64,000 bases of DNA, taken from assembly GCA_008360955.1 (NCBI GenBank), contig LUCM01000669.1, positions 130,481 to 194,480 of the forward strand, written 5' to 3'. A model generated the notes under the pieces. That model was not told the DNA's origin and made no database searches. It saw nothing but the letters and a program-made list of their open reading frames with translations. Position 1 is the stretch's first letter. Each line of letters begins with the position of its first letter. Positions 13,101-28,100 of this stretch are shown here, piece after piece. Origin of the DNA: Fasciolopsis buskii. Lineage: Eukaryota; Platyhelminthes; Trematoda; Plagiorchiida; Fasciolidae. A program made the position numbers and the translations under genes.

Positions 13101-16100
13101 TTCAGGGTGCCGTCCTTTCACCGCATCACTTATCTACGTGCATCAGCGACTTATCAACCGGTTCCATCTGTCACCTGTTTAATGTGTTAATGGTATTGTC
13201 CTCTCTCAATCCGTTTCGAGCAACGATGATTTTCCAAGATTTTTCCAACAACTTATCTTCCATCTACGATTTCTATACACAGGCCTGTTTAAATCTCAAC
13301 ATATCTAAATGTTTCCAGTGTCTGTTTTCTGATTCTTGGTCAGCTTACCGGTTCAAACCATATTTCATCAACTCAGAAGTATCCAGGGGGTTATTATTGA
13401 TAAAAATCTGACGTGGACCTCTCACATTTCCACCTGTGTAAAGAATTTCCGACGATTGTCATTTCAAATCAGGAAGCTCGGACAATATAAGGTGAAACAA
13501 ACCATCATCTATCGTTTTGTATACCAATGGTTTTGCTACCCATCTTTCCTGTTCTCTAGTTATTCTTGCAGGTTTCCATAAGAAGACTTTGAAGGTCTTT
13601 CGTGGAGGCTATGAATTATAGGCCGTGCCTTTCATGTCCTCAAGTGAAATTGTTCATGTAGCGTTTATCAGCCTGGAAAGAGTTTGTTCAAAAAATGCTC
13701 CAGATGTCATATCCGTTACACACCGATCTTTCAAAGTATTGCTCTTATATTTCAACTTAATCCATTTTCGCTCCATATCTTCTAGCATTAGCATGCATAC
13801 AAACTCGACCCTCTCATATTTAGCACGCATTTTGACAACCGTGACCGTGTTTCAGCCGATTTCCTGAACAACCTACCATAATGTACTCTGATTATTCCTC
13901 GATGAGTTTTTATTTCACTTTCAAAAGGCGTAACTTTTTCTCATTTCTTCCCATGGTTTTCTGACTGATGTGTGGCATTTTTGCACGCAAAAGTCCACAT
14001 ATTTTATACAATACGTTAACTACGATTGAGCAGCTTTGGATGGTTGTGATTGGGCTATCACAATATAGTAGTGACGACAATAAGATTTCACCAATGTTCA
14101 TGAACAAACCGTTCGTCGAACTGAGTGAATCTGTATTTTTTAAATGAGTTATTCGTGATCTACCAGAATGATATGTGAAACATGCAGTACTAAGAAATGC
14201 TTCCCAACACAGAATGAGAAATGCTTAAATTTCTTAGGTGATGCTATGTACGATCTGACCTAGTCCTGACACTTCCTGAGATGGGATTTCCACCAGCTGT
14301 TATCAGAAAGAAACACAGATGTATCATCTCATGGGCAGACACGATTCGCGAAACACCCATTGCACAGAACAAATCACATTCCATATTGAAAGCTTTTCTT
14401 TTCTTCTTTTCTTCCATAGGTACATCTTTTTCAAGCTTTGTAAGTCTAGGTGCATTAAAAATCCACATTTTCAAAGAACCTCAACTCATCAGGTGACTGC
14501 ACCAGGATAACTCAGTTCAGCGGTCTTGTCTATCGGCAGACCCACAAGGTTAAGTTGTCTGGAGAAGGGACATTTGATGTGGTCATTATTGATTTGGGTT
14601 TGGTAACTACTGAGCTGCAATGAAAACCAGTTTCCCTCGAATTACCCCAGGCCCATGTATAAACATATACAAGAACAACTTTCACGGGATAACAAAACAG
14701 TTAGCTAATCCACGTGACTGTCATCCGCATCGAAATTTTTCGTTAAATCACCACGAAGAAATCGGTCTTACCAATTCATCAATTGAAGTTCGGCATGCAA
14801 CTAACCCTGGGCGTATTCGAACTGGCTTATCTGAATTAGAGGAAAATTAAACGGAACTGTTGGCATAGTCATGGATTGAGTTATTGCGGAAAGGATAGAA
14901 GAAAACTCCCGACCATGAAAGTTGTAGATCAGGATTGCTTGTTGTCACTTTCCATGGTTTTTGGACATCGCCTTGGTATTCGCCGGCCAGAGAGTCTGCA
15001 CTCATCGCTCCTTAATAACAGCCTCGTGAATTGACCCGTCTTGATTTAAAATCTCTCAATGTATCGTTTTTTTTAATTCATTCCGTGCGCAAAGTTGACG
15101 ATCTAAACACCATTTTCCATTGAAACCAAATGGAAAGGCGGCCTTGACAATTTAAGCATACTTCTCATAGCAATCCACGAATACCATACATATATTGCAT
15201 TTATTGTATATATACACATATAATATAATGTTTTGAGTTCGAATACAGTATATTGGTCCCAAATTTATTGCAATCTATTTTACTCATTCACGAAAAACAT
15301 CTGCAATAATACTGCACTATGCAAAGTTCTAGGCAAACGAGAGTTCATTAGAAGACAATCAAAATATCTTTCGTATTAGTACACGTAATTGGATGAATAC
15401 AATAGCTAGATATATGCAGTGCCACTCTCTGACCACTTATTTGTGCCTGGGATGAAGGGCATATCACAACTGGCCCACGAATGTAGAATAGTGGGTTGAA
15501 ATTGGCCGACTTCATGGTTTTCTGTGTCATAAATTTCAAGTGAAAAGCACTGATTGCCAAACTTTTAAGAAACTTTGGATGAGAGCCACTTGTTCTCACC
15601 CTTTTTTGTTCGTTCTTTCAATGAATTATGTACTGCATCTTACTCAGCGAGACATGCACGCAGTAGATTTTCATTTTGCGTTCTTCTCATCTTTTTCACC
15701 CGGACCCAAATGAACTCCTCGGTGTGTCTGTTATGAAGCCCTCGTGGAAGAACAAGATCCAAATCTGATTGAATTGTTTCAGATTGCCGATGGACCCTTT
15801 GAGCTCAGTGGTGAGTTTGACACTTTTAACAGTTTGTTCTCAGCGCGCGTAGTTGTTTGGTAGATCAGACGGAAGGAAAAAGAGGAACGCAGTACGACTC
15901 TTAAGAACAATAGTCAAATAGTCAAATTATATAGGTCCCGTTCAAAGTCTTCCTTGCTATTAGCTTGCCTACGAAAAAATCATTTATCCTGGTAGTCGGT
16001 TACTGCACGTCAGGAGCCTATAATCGTACACATCGTGGCCGTATGGCGTTATATCTTGTGATGAAGATCACGGGACTGTTGATTGTCCAATCGGTCCACT

Positions 16101-19100
16101 CCGAGGTAACTGAGACGTTTGCATCAAAGTCGTCGTTTATCGCTCACTTCGGATCGATATACATTATTAATGGGTCTTAACAAGCAAGGGACAATTGTGA
16201 ACTGTGTCCTTGAGTTCATGGGGATTTGATTGCTCAGTCCGCATTGTGGACACCTTGTGGAAAAATGGGTAGGATTAATTCTTCGGCCTAACGACTCACA
16301 CAACTTGGTATTCCAAAATCTATTAGGATTAATTTCGTTGTGCACGTGCCATACTAATCTACTTAACGTCCTTAGCAAAAGAAATCTTTTCCAAATTTAC
16401 TTTGGTTGGATTACAGATCACGTTAACTAGGTTGTTGAAGCTGATTGCCAAGAAACGCAGCTGCTAATAAATGAAAAGAAAGGAACCCACGCAAGGCCAC
16501 AATCACTCATCGCATTGAATGGAGTGCAGGGCCCAAAGTGAATGGCGGTATTTTCACTAGTGGTCCATCTGAGGTTTCAGCTAGTTTGGAAGATTGAACT
16601 CAACAAACGATATTGGTGTTAGATGACTTCCATACTTGGCAACAATGGACAAAATCAGCTACGTGGAGTCAAGTAATTTAGTGTTATTCAACCTACACAA
16701 GATACACACTTCTATGCGCATTATATCCAGCTTAAGAAAAGTTCACCAGTTGATTTTTGCTGTGAGCATAACATCGAAAATAACGACTTGCACTCATCAA
16801 AAGGTCAGTATGTCAGATTGCAGTTGATCGATTTCCAGAATACTTCGTGACGTGTATGCGCTAGTGAAACGAAGCTCAGTCAGTCCTGGGCAAATAGGAC
16901 ACGCATTTGCACATGCCTCCCAAATTGGGTTGCACTTTGTTGTTTTATCAACTGTGTCTGCTTGCTCAGCTAACTACTACAGATTCTAGACAGTTAGAGG
17001 CATGGAGCTTGATTTCATTTTGTCTTTGATTCCTTAATCTTCGTTGTGTATAGCCGGATCAAACGAGGTAGGGAGGACAAATCACGAACAGACCGGAGCG
17101 GATACACACACACCCTTTATGAAGCTACGCGACAAATTATTTGAACACATCATAACGGGTGTGTACAAGCAATAAAACGAAATTAAAATGTTTCACGTCA
17201 CGTCGACTCCTACTAATTATAAGGCTTTTAAAAATTAGAAACAATGGTTTTTGTGGTCTGACTGCTTTGTGTTATCCAGAAGCATTGCATAATAAATCCT
17301 TGTTGTGCTTGATTTAGACAGAGGGTAACGAGAGCAGATTTTCTTGTCGTGTGAACATCATAATCTGGCCGAACTGAGTACGATAATCTGTCTGTTTCAA
17401 ATGACAACACCGTATATCTAAGACAATCTTCTCTTCCCTGATTCACTTGATGTTTGCAAATCAAATGTCCTAACATAAATGACTCAGATCGGAACGATTT
17501 CACCAAAATGATCTGGCCCAGAATACCATAATTTGGAAATGAATGCCGTCCATAGCGTCTTTTAACCAATATATTATACGCATCCTCTGCTGAAATGGTC
17601 TGCAGTTTCTACGCAGAAATGCGAGTCTTTAAATTTTTGTTCCGAAATTTAAATGAATATTTGCGGTAGTCAGTTGATATGAGGTCGGGCTTTGTTCTTT
17701 ATGGTGATGTCAAGGTTGTTGTAAACTGTGTCATTGTTGATCCATGTTTGGCCATTGTTCATTCCATTCCAAATCAGATATCCCCGCACCGAAAAAGATC
17801 ACCCTGGAACGTCAACTCATACACAGTGTTCTAATCAGCTGGACACCGCCGGACCAAACCATCGGTGATCAGACTGTCATATCGGCCTACCATATTTACG
17901 TGGATGGCCAATTTCGCATGTCTGTGCAATCGAAGGAGAAGACTCGTGCACTTCTTGATCGGGTCGATTCCGATAAGGTCAGTTTCACAGGCTATTTGCA
18001 GAACTTTTGTAAGCATTCAGTCATCCAGTTGACCAGATAAACAGACAGCTCTCTCCTTCTTTCTTATTCCGCCTTTGCCATTAAGGCAATAAAAAGTACT
18101 TGACAGCTGCGATGAACTGACTGCTTCCAAGCAAGAAATTCAACGATTGATGAGAAGATTGGAGTCGATCAACTTTCTGTCAAAGTTCCACGGCTTCAAT
18201 CACTTGAAAACCACCGGTTTCACCGTAGTGCCATTGCTTGTGATATGCGTGACACATGAATAAAGTAGATGGGGCATGTCCCAAAGCCACTATGATCCGT
18301 CTTACGAGCGCGGTGGGGCAAGGAACCAGGAGTGCGGGAAACTCTAATCTCGAAAACTGGTGAAGCACAGAACCACAGAATGTCCCATTAGGACCGTGGG
18401 ACAACAAATTACCGTAGGCTACCAAAGTGTACTGCGTCATCTAGAAAAGGAACATAAGTGACACCTCAAACAACTGTTTCTTGTCGACTGCCTCTGATGC
18501 ATGGCCGATCTGCTGGTAGCATAGTCCAGTTAACCACTGAGCAGACTAAATAGGCAGGTACTAGAACGGTCTTTACTAAGAAAGGCCACCTGTTTCGTTG
18601 GATATGCAGAAAAAACTAAGCAATGTGCAAAAAGAAATTTACTTTTTTGCGGATGCGTATTCAGAAAGGTTTCGACAGTTTATAATGAGGAACAAGGAAA
18701 ATCCCGATGCGAGATTTACAGGGAATTCGCTAATAGTCGGAAGGACAAAGATTGGTGCAGCTGAGGGCAGGAAGAAGAACGTTCTCAATTTCACTGATTC
18801 CGTTTGAGAGACGTCATGTTGGTGATCACTGACGCATCGGTTTTCATGTGCATAATCCCTCAGATCACTGTCTTCTTCTGACAACCGAAACGACTGAAGA
18901 TTTGTGCTAAACAAATCGTTTTAATTTTTAACGGTTTGTTGTGGACTTCAAACATAACATAAATTCAAACGAATTTGGTGACCATGCAGACTGCAAATCA
19001 GGCATCCAAACTACTCTGAGCCGCGCTATCTGGATGCCTTTTTCCAGATTCTTCTAGAGTTCTGTGTGACACTTTGGGGTTGAACCTGGGAAAAAGTAAA

Positions 19101-22100
19101 TATGGTAGAGTGCAAAATTATTTGGGTTTGCATATAACAATCCCAATTTGCCGACCGTACAAATTGCCGAGCACTTCGTTCTATGCTACCACTTGGAGAG
19201 ACCGGATATATGTTTTTATCCACGCCGTTGAGTCACTTGGGCATACATTTACGCTGTCACTTGAGGGGACAACTTTGCAGCACAAATGAAGCCGTGTTTG
19301 ACTATAAAGACAATAGTAGTATTAATATCGATATTGAAACTAATTAGCACGCATCCAATCCTCAATTGAACTTCAAGTGATACGGAAATAACAAGTATTT
19401 CAGGGTTGACTATTTCTCTTGGTCCGAAACATCAGTAATTTCAAGCCATAATAATACAGTTGCGATTGTCGTTCACTGAGTATATGTGCTTGGACAAATA
19501 ATTTCATGTTTGTCAGTAGTTTATCTTGCTTAGGGAGGGATGAACGAAATTTCCTCCGGAAGCACGTGATCATTTTCGCGGTCATTGCCACCCATCGAAT
19601 ATGCATACTCGAGATTTTCATACGAAGCCATCTCCATACTTGTACACTCCTTTACTAGCTTCTCGGTTGTGCGCTTCCAGGACAATTTTGTTCATTGATC
19701 TGCATGAGAAATATACTACTGATATCAAAGCCCCCTACCTCCGGACCCCCTTGTGTCCTGTTTCTGAAACCAAGCCTTGACTGAATGACGGACAACTTTC
19801 GATAAGGAATCCTATGATTCCTAGACAGACTAATCATCCATTCACGATCTTAATGGTTCAAATAAGACTAATAATCCTCTTGCTTCTCCATTTCGTGGAT
19901 TTTTATTCATTATTTTGTTAGCTATCAACCCGGTGAATAACCTTAAGCCCTGCACATTCGTGATACACTAAATAAATGTGGTTTATGGCCCCTACATGAT
20001 AGGCACTGTGAATGTCGCGGTGCCGAATCGTTTCAACGCCCCATTTGGCAAAATGCCAATGTCAAAAGTTGGCTCTCTTAAATACCGTAAACTCACTACC
20101 TAACCAATGAGGAAATAGCATTGTGATCAACATTATTAACAATATTATTTTGATCAATATCAACAGATATCTGCATGTTTATTTGAAATGCAATGCATTA
20201 CCTTTGAAGAAGGTCCTAGATTGCAACGAAGATCCGTTCAAAGCCATTCATACAAAAGCTCCTAAGAAAGCAGCGAACCGATAGAAGCCAGTCCCAATAT
20301 ATTCCCCTCCAATTTTATCCAAAAGTTCATTTTTACTAATGGAAAACTGCATAGTTTTTCAGGAAAAAAGGCCGAGGTCATTGTGACACTGTCGAAATGA
20401 GATAGTAGTCGGAAGCGGGAATGCAGCAGCCTGAGCCATTCATATTGAAACACCAAGAGGTCGACCAATTGACCATCGTCGATCAGATTCGCCGAGATCT
20501 TCACAGGCTTCCTCGTCGCTGACTGCAGTGGTCGAAGGCACGGGTACTGGGTGCCCCGGATATCCATTTGCATCCGAAGGACGTCTGAAATGAGCAACAA
20601 GTCGCCAGTCCACACTGTGTTACGTGACCTTCAGATTATCCGATGGCTTAGTGGCTCAGACAATTCGCTTCATAGTTATACTTCGGTTTTGTCAACTGGC
20701 TAACATCAAGCTCACAGAGGAATCAAAAACCCCGACTGACAGCCGTTAGCGTACAAATGGAAAATGGAAGAAATTGCGTGCATGATGGATTCTGCACACT
20801 GGGACTCTTTCTTTCCTGTTCCTAGCCTATGGTTCTGATGGTGCAAGATCAGAATACAGATTTGTGAAATATCTAGGTCTATCTATCTATTTATTACCTA
20901 TTTATCTATCTATCTGTCTACCCATTTATCTATATACATTTATATGTCACAGTTTCCATTAAGTTAAGCTTAGAATATGAATCTAGTCAGTGTTTGATGA
21001 GGTACACTAGGATCAGCAAAGGTAACCTTGATCTTCTATTGTTATTTAAACGAAATGCTTCATCGTTCACCGACCAGTTTATCCCCAGTCATAAAAAGGC
21101 TTGATACTGAACGGGCAGGAATATTTCCCGCTTGAAGGTGGTGTAATTTAAACATGTACTTTCGACCTGAAATGACCATCACAACAGTGATCCATTGTTG
21201 GATAGTTTGAGCATAGTAATCGGCCAAGGACGCCGAAATTAAGGAGCCGTAAGTAAATGAACACAAATTCCCAACATCACAATCACACTTGTATTAGGAT
21301 GCACACCTTGGTATTGCTAAAATTCTCGGGAAACTATTGGCTTCCGTGTAATGCGTCAGCTTTTCAGCTCCTAATTTACGGGTCTTTTTGCCTACCGTTT
21401 GATGACAGCCTCACCGTATCTCGATCCGAGCTATCTGCACACGTGGCCAGTCCAAAGATGCGGAATGCACCCTCGTCGTCGGTCGTGGAATGACAGCTAC
21501 TCCGGGCCGTCTTCGAGCAACACATATTGGTACTAAATCAGCAAAATTGAGCTGGATGCCCGGGAACAGTAATTATAAACACCGCGTCTACCTCAATCAG
21601 CAGGAACTTTACAATTGCCCGCCGGGAGTGTACAAAGTACTCCTTACCGGTACGTTTACTTCGTTGGAAGAACGAGTTAAACCTTGCACTTATTCTGCAT
21701 TCACTAATGTGCTGTCAAGCCATTCAAATTCTAATATGAAATTGCAATTTCTTGACCGTTCCGCCACAATGGCTTATAAAACCAGAGTCGGCAGTGAAAA
21801 CACTGTCCACAACCAAGTTTCATCGCTGAGCTTTTTGTTGCAAGAACGAAATTGTCGATTTCAAAGTAAATATTCTACAACAAGAGGACCAAATAGTTGC
21901 AGTTTGCTAACCGTTGCCATTTATTATATACAGTATACTTTATTATCGCCTTTATGCAGCATACAGAGAAGCACGAAGTGACTTTCAAGATCTACGGCAT
22001 TATCTGCACTGCAAACAAAAATGAATCAAGGTTTTCTTTGCAAACTAGGTCAATCTTAATGAATTATTTCCACTCGACCTGATGTCGTGAAGTTGAAATA

Positions 22101-25100
22101 TAAACTCGATCACCAAACTGTTCAAACATTGTCAATCGGTATCAGTTTATTCATCCTCGGCTACATTTTTTAATTCCTTGGTCTTTACACTGTTCATCTT
22201 ACTGACCCGAGCATTCAGGAGTTACTATTACATGCACAAATAAACCTTTGCACAAGTTCTGAGTGCTCCGTTTACGAATAACTAAATAAATCAGAAGGGC
22301 CTAGGCTGTGAAACGATTTAAGGAGATACAAGAACGCCATATGCCAGGTGCGGCAGAACGCAGCATGACAATTCGAAAGATGCTTATTACAAGATTGACT
22401 GAGGTTGGCGAAATGCAGATCTCTGGTATTCCAATAGGCCAAGTACACACAATAACTAGTTCCGGCTTGGCTTTTCCGACTAAGTGTCAGTTGATAAACT
22501 TCCTGGGGAGTGAATGAAACGAATGAATTTTATGCACAATTTACCATTCCACGGATTCAGTTAAGCTGCCAAAAAGTGCCGACTAATTATGGCTATTAAG
22601 TCGGTAGAATGAGCAGTTTCATGACCTTGGGCAAAAAATATCGCTTCCGACTAATTTTGCTTTAGTACGACAGAAAATACTGCATATATGTTACGCTGCT
22701 TATTTATGATCGATCAACCGAAAATTAGATATTCCAACGGATTTTTATATGGTCTTATGTCATAGGGGGTTGGGGAAGTATTGGAAAATCGATCGACCAT
22801 TTGACCTGCTCTCAGTTGTTCCGTGGACCCCAGTTTTACTTTATTTAATTGGTTGCATTTGCGGACTTTGTCTCCGTACCATTGGAATCACAAATGCACA
22901 AATGTCTTATACTGATGTACCTTTCGGCAGACAGCATAAATTTTCATACTGGCTACATGTCGAACGGAGTGCTTATTACGACGTTGTCCACTCCAGTTCT
23001 CACTGATGCCTGGTAAAATTCTCTACGAAAAGGACTTTTGTGACTTGAGAGACAGTTTTAATTCCGAGGTTCTGATACCTGGGTCACCAGTGAGTTGCAT
23101 TTTCTCTAGTGGAGCTCATTTGGAGATGCATTCCTGCACTGTTGACGTCATACGACTACCGAACAACTAAAGTCACTTGGATATTACACCAAATGAAATT
23201 TTGTATGCTTGTGCACGTACGTTGCTTCCAAAATTCTGTCATAAAAATGTGAATTAGTTTTTAGTTTCGGTACGTTTTACCGTTTATCCCTTTCCACCTC
23301 CTGTGCACGTGGCAGCAAAAAAAAAACAGAAATCGTCAGCCGGGGTTAGAAACAACATTCGATCTTCAGTCGATCAAGCTTGGGAACTGTTACCACAAAT
23401 TTTAATCATTTTTCTCTTTCTAATAAAAATTAGCTACAAGATTGGGGACTAAATGTCACAGTTTCGTGATCGATGACCACTCCCATTGTTTACCTTTACA
23501 TTCAACGACAGTTTATTTGCTATGGCTGCGTGTAGTCGGAGTAACAGGAATAGTATGTTATGGTACAATATTGGTAATAAAAATAAGCAACTGTATTCAA
23601 TGGTGGACAGTTCAGCAATAGCTTACCACTAATCTTTTAGATCTCTGTTTTTGTACTGTTTTACACTTCACGTTGCCATGCGTACAGATCTCCCTCCGGA
23701 TACACTTCACCGAGTGTGCGTCCAAGCCCTGGCACAAGCCACTGCTCCGTCCACCTCACAAACCCAGGCACTACCTAATTGGAATTTGAATACTGGAAGT
23801 GGAGTCGATACACAACATTTGACTGCTTTCATTGAATTCCGAACTCTCCCGATCGGTGAGTTAGTTTGCTTGTCAAATCTAAATGATCGAAAATATAATC
23901 GGTTTATACACGCACGCGTACAACCGATCGTCCAGTCGAACAAACCATCATATTCGAAATCAGAAAACCTTCCATCAGCAGATTCCGCATATTAGCAATG
24001 TGTGACCCATTCAATTTGAACAATCACGTGTTCCCCGGACCCCGTATTGTGGCCTAGATTTTGTTTTAATCTACCTCCATTGTTTTGAAGGATTTGCCGG
24101 CATTAATTCTTGAAAAATTTAAACCATCATTCCAATAAAAATAATTTTTTTGTTCAGTTTTACTGCCGAGAAGAATGGTGAATAAACCAACCAATCTTAT
24201 TGCCATTTGACTGCATGTGTCCCAAAGTAGGAGTAGTACGACAGAACTAGCATTAGGAAACATGCCGTAATATATTATGCTCATTGCATATTGCATTGAC
24301 GAAATTTTTGCAGAGCAGCAAAACTAAATCCAAACAAATTTTCATTTACCTCTCAGTGATGAAATAGTGTAAACTTATCTTCCACATAATGGTTGAGTAT
24401 TTTTCCGTTTGCCTACTGGTCGAAAATCGGGTAGATAATAAATCCAATGAAAAGGCGTGATGAAATAGCATTAATGCCTGACTAATTACCGAAAACCGCA
24501 GGAATATCATTTATTTGTTTCATCAGTCCTCTTAGAGACCGTGAACACCGCCTATCTCCCGTGACCCTAACTGGGTGAGAATTCAGAGTGAAGGGAAACG
24601 GGTGTTAATTGGGACAGCCCGGTAATTTTAGTGTTCCTGTCAATTACAAACTTTTATAGTTTGGAACGAAAGCCATTGAAGAATGGAATATTATTTAGTG
24701 GGTTCTAGAGGCTATGGAATGTGCCCGTTCCACTCACTCATGGAACATACAATAAAAAAATAGATTTGTGTCACGTCAACGCTACAAATTGATGAGTGCC
24801 CACTGAGCCCTCTGTGTACGCGAAGACGCCTTATTAGATATAAGTCCATCAGATAAGATGAAAAGCAGACAAACAAGCGTTTCGTAAGTGCGAAACTATT
24901 CTGCATGCGATATCATCACCCAACTCATCAGTAACAAACAATGGGAGCTCTGCATAGCTGTTCCATCCGTATTGCGAACCATCAGCAGTGCAAATCTACC
25001 GCTCCCTTACTGCAACGCGAATCCAGGATTTTGTAACTGGGCTACCTGCGGAGGAGTTCTCGATCGGTTGGACTCGATTACTTTGCTCTAGTAGGTAGGT

Positions 25101-28100
25101 CGGTGGTGAGTAGGAGTTGTATCATATGGTGAAGTTCATCCAAAGGTTGAGAGGCTTTCGGTAGCGCATTGACTAAAGTACTGAATTCACAATCGTTCAC
25201 CAACAGTTCATTTTCCAATTTGGGAACAGTGGATGTGCAATGTACACTTATGATTCCCAACAAGGATAAAGTAGCTATGCATTCCTTATAGTGTTTCTTG
25301 ATGGAGAGTTGAGTGATATTATTGCATGGCAAATGATTCCGTAGATCATATACTCTTCTACTGCTTGCATTGTTTTATCATTAGTGAAGCTGAACTTCAC
25401 AGTTTTGCTCTTCCGTGAAACAGTTTGCTCCAAATATCCCTTTTGGCTTCAGTGTGTTGGCCTTTTCGTGTAGCATTATATTCCCTACCTGTCTTAAATA
25501 AGTGTTAAAAAAATCGCGCCATCCGACATTCGCATTCTTTTTATTGATTTGATCTTGCTAGCAAAAATACAAATTATCACGAAATTGATCGCAATATTTT
25601 GCTTTCAATATTATTCGCCTATTTTGTGAACATTAGGTCTCCCAGACCCGCCAACAAATGTACAGCTGGAACCTGGGCCGCAAGATGGCATGCTTTTGGT
25701 CACGTGGACCCCAGTCCCACAGGACAAAGGCGCTGTGGCTGCAGCCAGCGCAGCGGGAGCGGACAGTACATTGCCAGTTCAGGGTTACACGGTTTGTCTG
25801 AATGAACGTTCATTGATGGAAGTCGATGGAGCATCAAGTAAGGCACACCCTAGATTTGTTTTCCAATGGAATAACATTACAATGAAAGCAGAAGGCAGCT
25901 TTGGTGCACAGTAACTTCTCCACCACACCGTCACTTAGAATTATCTCATTTATCATAGTGAAATTTTTCAAGTGTTACGTTACGTAACGTTGGCATGTGA
26001 AAAGATCAAAATCATAAGATGTAAGTGATGCATTCGTGATTTCGATAAGCAAATGGATACCAGCAGAACAGATTTACTGAGCAGCACTTATTCTAACCTG
26101 ACGGGTTCCGTATGCACAAACAGTTGCAGTGTTTATCGGCCAGTAACACTTCTTAACTGCCCAACGTTTTTTTATTTCCCGGGGACTTCTCAACCAAATG
26201 TCTAATGGGAATGGACTTAGTCAAAGAAGAAGTGAATTGGCTTCCTCTTTTAATCATCCTCCAATTTTCTTCGTTCCAAAGTAGTTGCACGTTTTACCAA
26301 ACGGACTGACGCGAGGGCGTCGGTCAAACAATTTCATGACTAGCTAAACTGGTTTTATAGTGACGAGTGATAGTTCTAGGCTTCTTCGAATGACCAAATA
26401 GCCGAGAGTTGGTCGAGACCACTTAAGAACCTTCAGAGAAGCTACTACTCAAGGTGGCATTTGAATGATAAAAGCTCCGCGTTCTTTGTGTGTCTTGGGG
26501 TTCATCAGAAGCACGGATAGAGTTGCCTTCGAATTAGCGTACTGTCCGAAATCGCTTAGAGGGACACAATTAAAACTGAGTTAAAAATCAGGCAAATGTT
26601 AGTTCCGTTCTAGAGACTGAGAAGTGCGACGGGCAAAAACGTGAATATATGCGAAAACTCTTGACCTAACCAATGAATTTGTCACTTATGTCCGCGTCCA
26701 ACCAGGCAAAGGCATAGATAGTTAAGCACCTGCGGTTCAATGCTGTAACGTCTTTGGCTGGAGGAAATAATCTGACGATAGATTTCTTGTGCAAATGCGG
26801 CCAGAATAATCAGACAATGGAGGCATCGAGGACGTGTGCAACTGAAAGTCCAGACGGGAAACATTCACTATTAATTCCGATAACAAATCATTCCGTTTTC
26901 ATTCAGTCGGCTTCATCACATGCCTTGGTGTCACAGCATCTAATTTCGAAAGTCTGTTTGGTTATTCTTCTTGGTTGTTTCATTCCGCCTGTTTGAGTTA
27001 TTGTTTTTCCAACGTGAGCTAGCACGAATCGTGAAAAGCTCATTTTGGTTGCCTCGATTTAGTAAGCAACAGTTGCGGGGTTAATGTGAATTTCAGTCGA
27101 TCTCCAAGGCCTTTTGAAATATTCGTTCTATTTTTCCCTGTGCTTCACTGAGGATCTTATCGTGATTTTTGACTAGACCGTTTGCTACCTGATCGTCAGA
27201 CTTCCCTGCCAGGAGCCACCGGTAAGCACTAGACTGAACTTAACACAACATCACTTCTTCACTAGTTAATGCTGGCTTTAAATAGGATAAGGGTTGTACA
27301 CTATTCCCTCGAAGCATCTGATTGCAGGCCTGTCTTGAATATGGTTGCTCACAGTTTATCATGAGCGTTTCTAATCACGTTGTTTTCATATTTCAAACAT
27401 TTCAAATCAACCAGGATTCTTCAACAAACAATTAAGTTCACATATTTCCAATGGTTTTTGTTATTTAGCTACGTTTATGCTAACTGCATAGAATGTACAT
27501 GATCGCTCTCCTTCTTGTATCGAAATCCCCCTGCCATCTCCACCCAATTTCGAAATGGTTATCCGGCTAGATGACCATGCAATTATACCTTTGAGGCTAA
27601 TTAAAGAACATCTGGAACAAGTAGCCCTGGAACCCCAACAGTCTCAGCCTATCCCAAGTGCAACCGTTGATCTAATGCTTGAAGGAACCGGGCAACATGA
27701 ATTGGGAAGCTTCAGCCAGTCTGGAGTTACCAGTGAATCTCCCCAGACACTGCTCATCACCGTTCACTCCACGGTACCCCTGTCTGCCATGAAACAACAG
27801 AACGGTCAATCTACCGGACTCGCTATTGATTCTTCAAAAACTAATTTGTCCACTACAACGACCATCTTGAAAGGATCCGCTGGACCCGGATCTCGTCAGA
27901 TATGTCTTACGCCAGAACTCCTTGTAGCCGCTGGAGGTTCGCTCGAAGCGACTTTTCACATTTTCGGAGCAAAGTTGTCCCAACAACTGGGCATTGTAAG
28001 TTCGATCGTTAGAAGCGCACATGGTTTAGTTATGACCAAATGCTGTTCAATGATCAGTGGAAACTGCATATCTGAATAGGAATGCGTGTTGTCAGCAGTT

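Noticed and set aside
15783..15810. 28-nt microexon after TTTCAG
   Set aside because: Starting in phase 1 it meets a stop, and starting in phase 0 it does not fit exon 3. The 72-nt version fits both neighbours.
20262..20615. 117-codon minus-strand frame
   Set aside because: No recognisable domain and no splice or transcript evidence.
27487..27570. Longer 5' extension of exon 9
   Set aside because: The frame is open, but the acceptor at CATAG gives phase 0, while exon 8 ends in phase 1.
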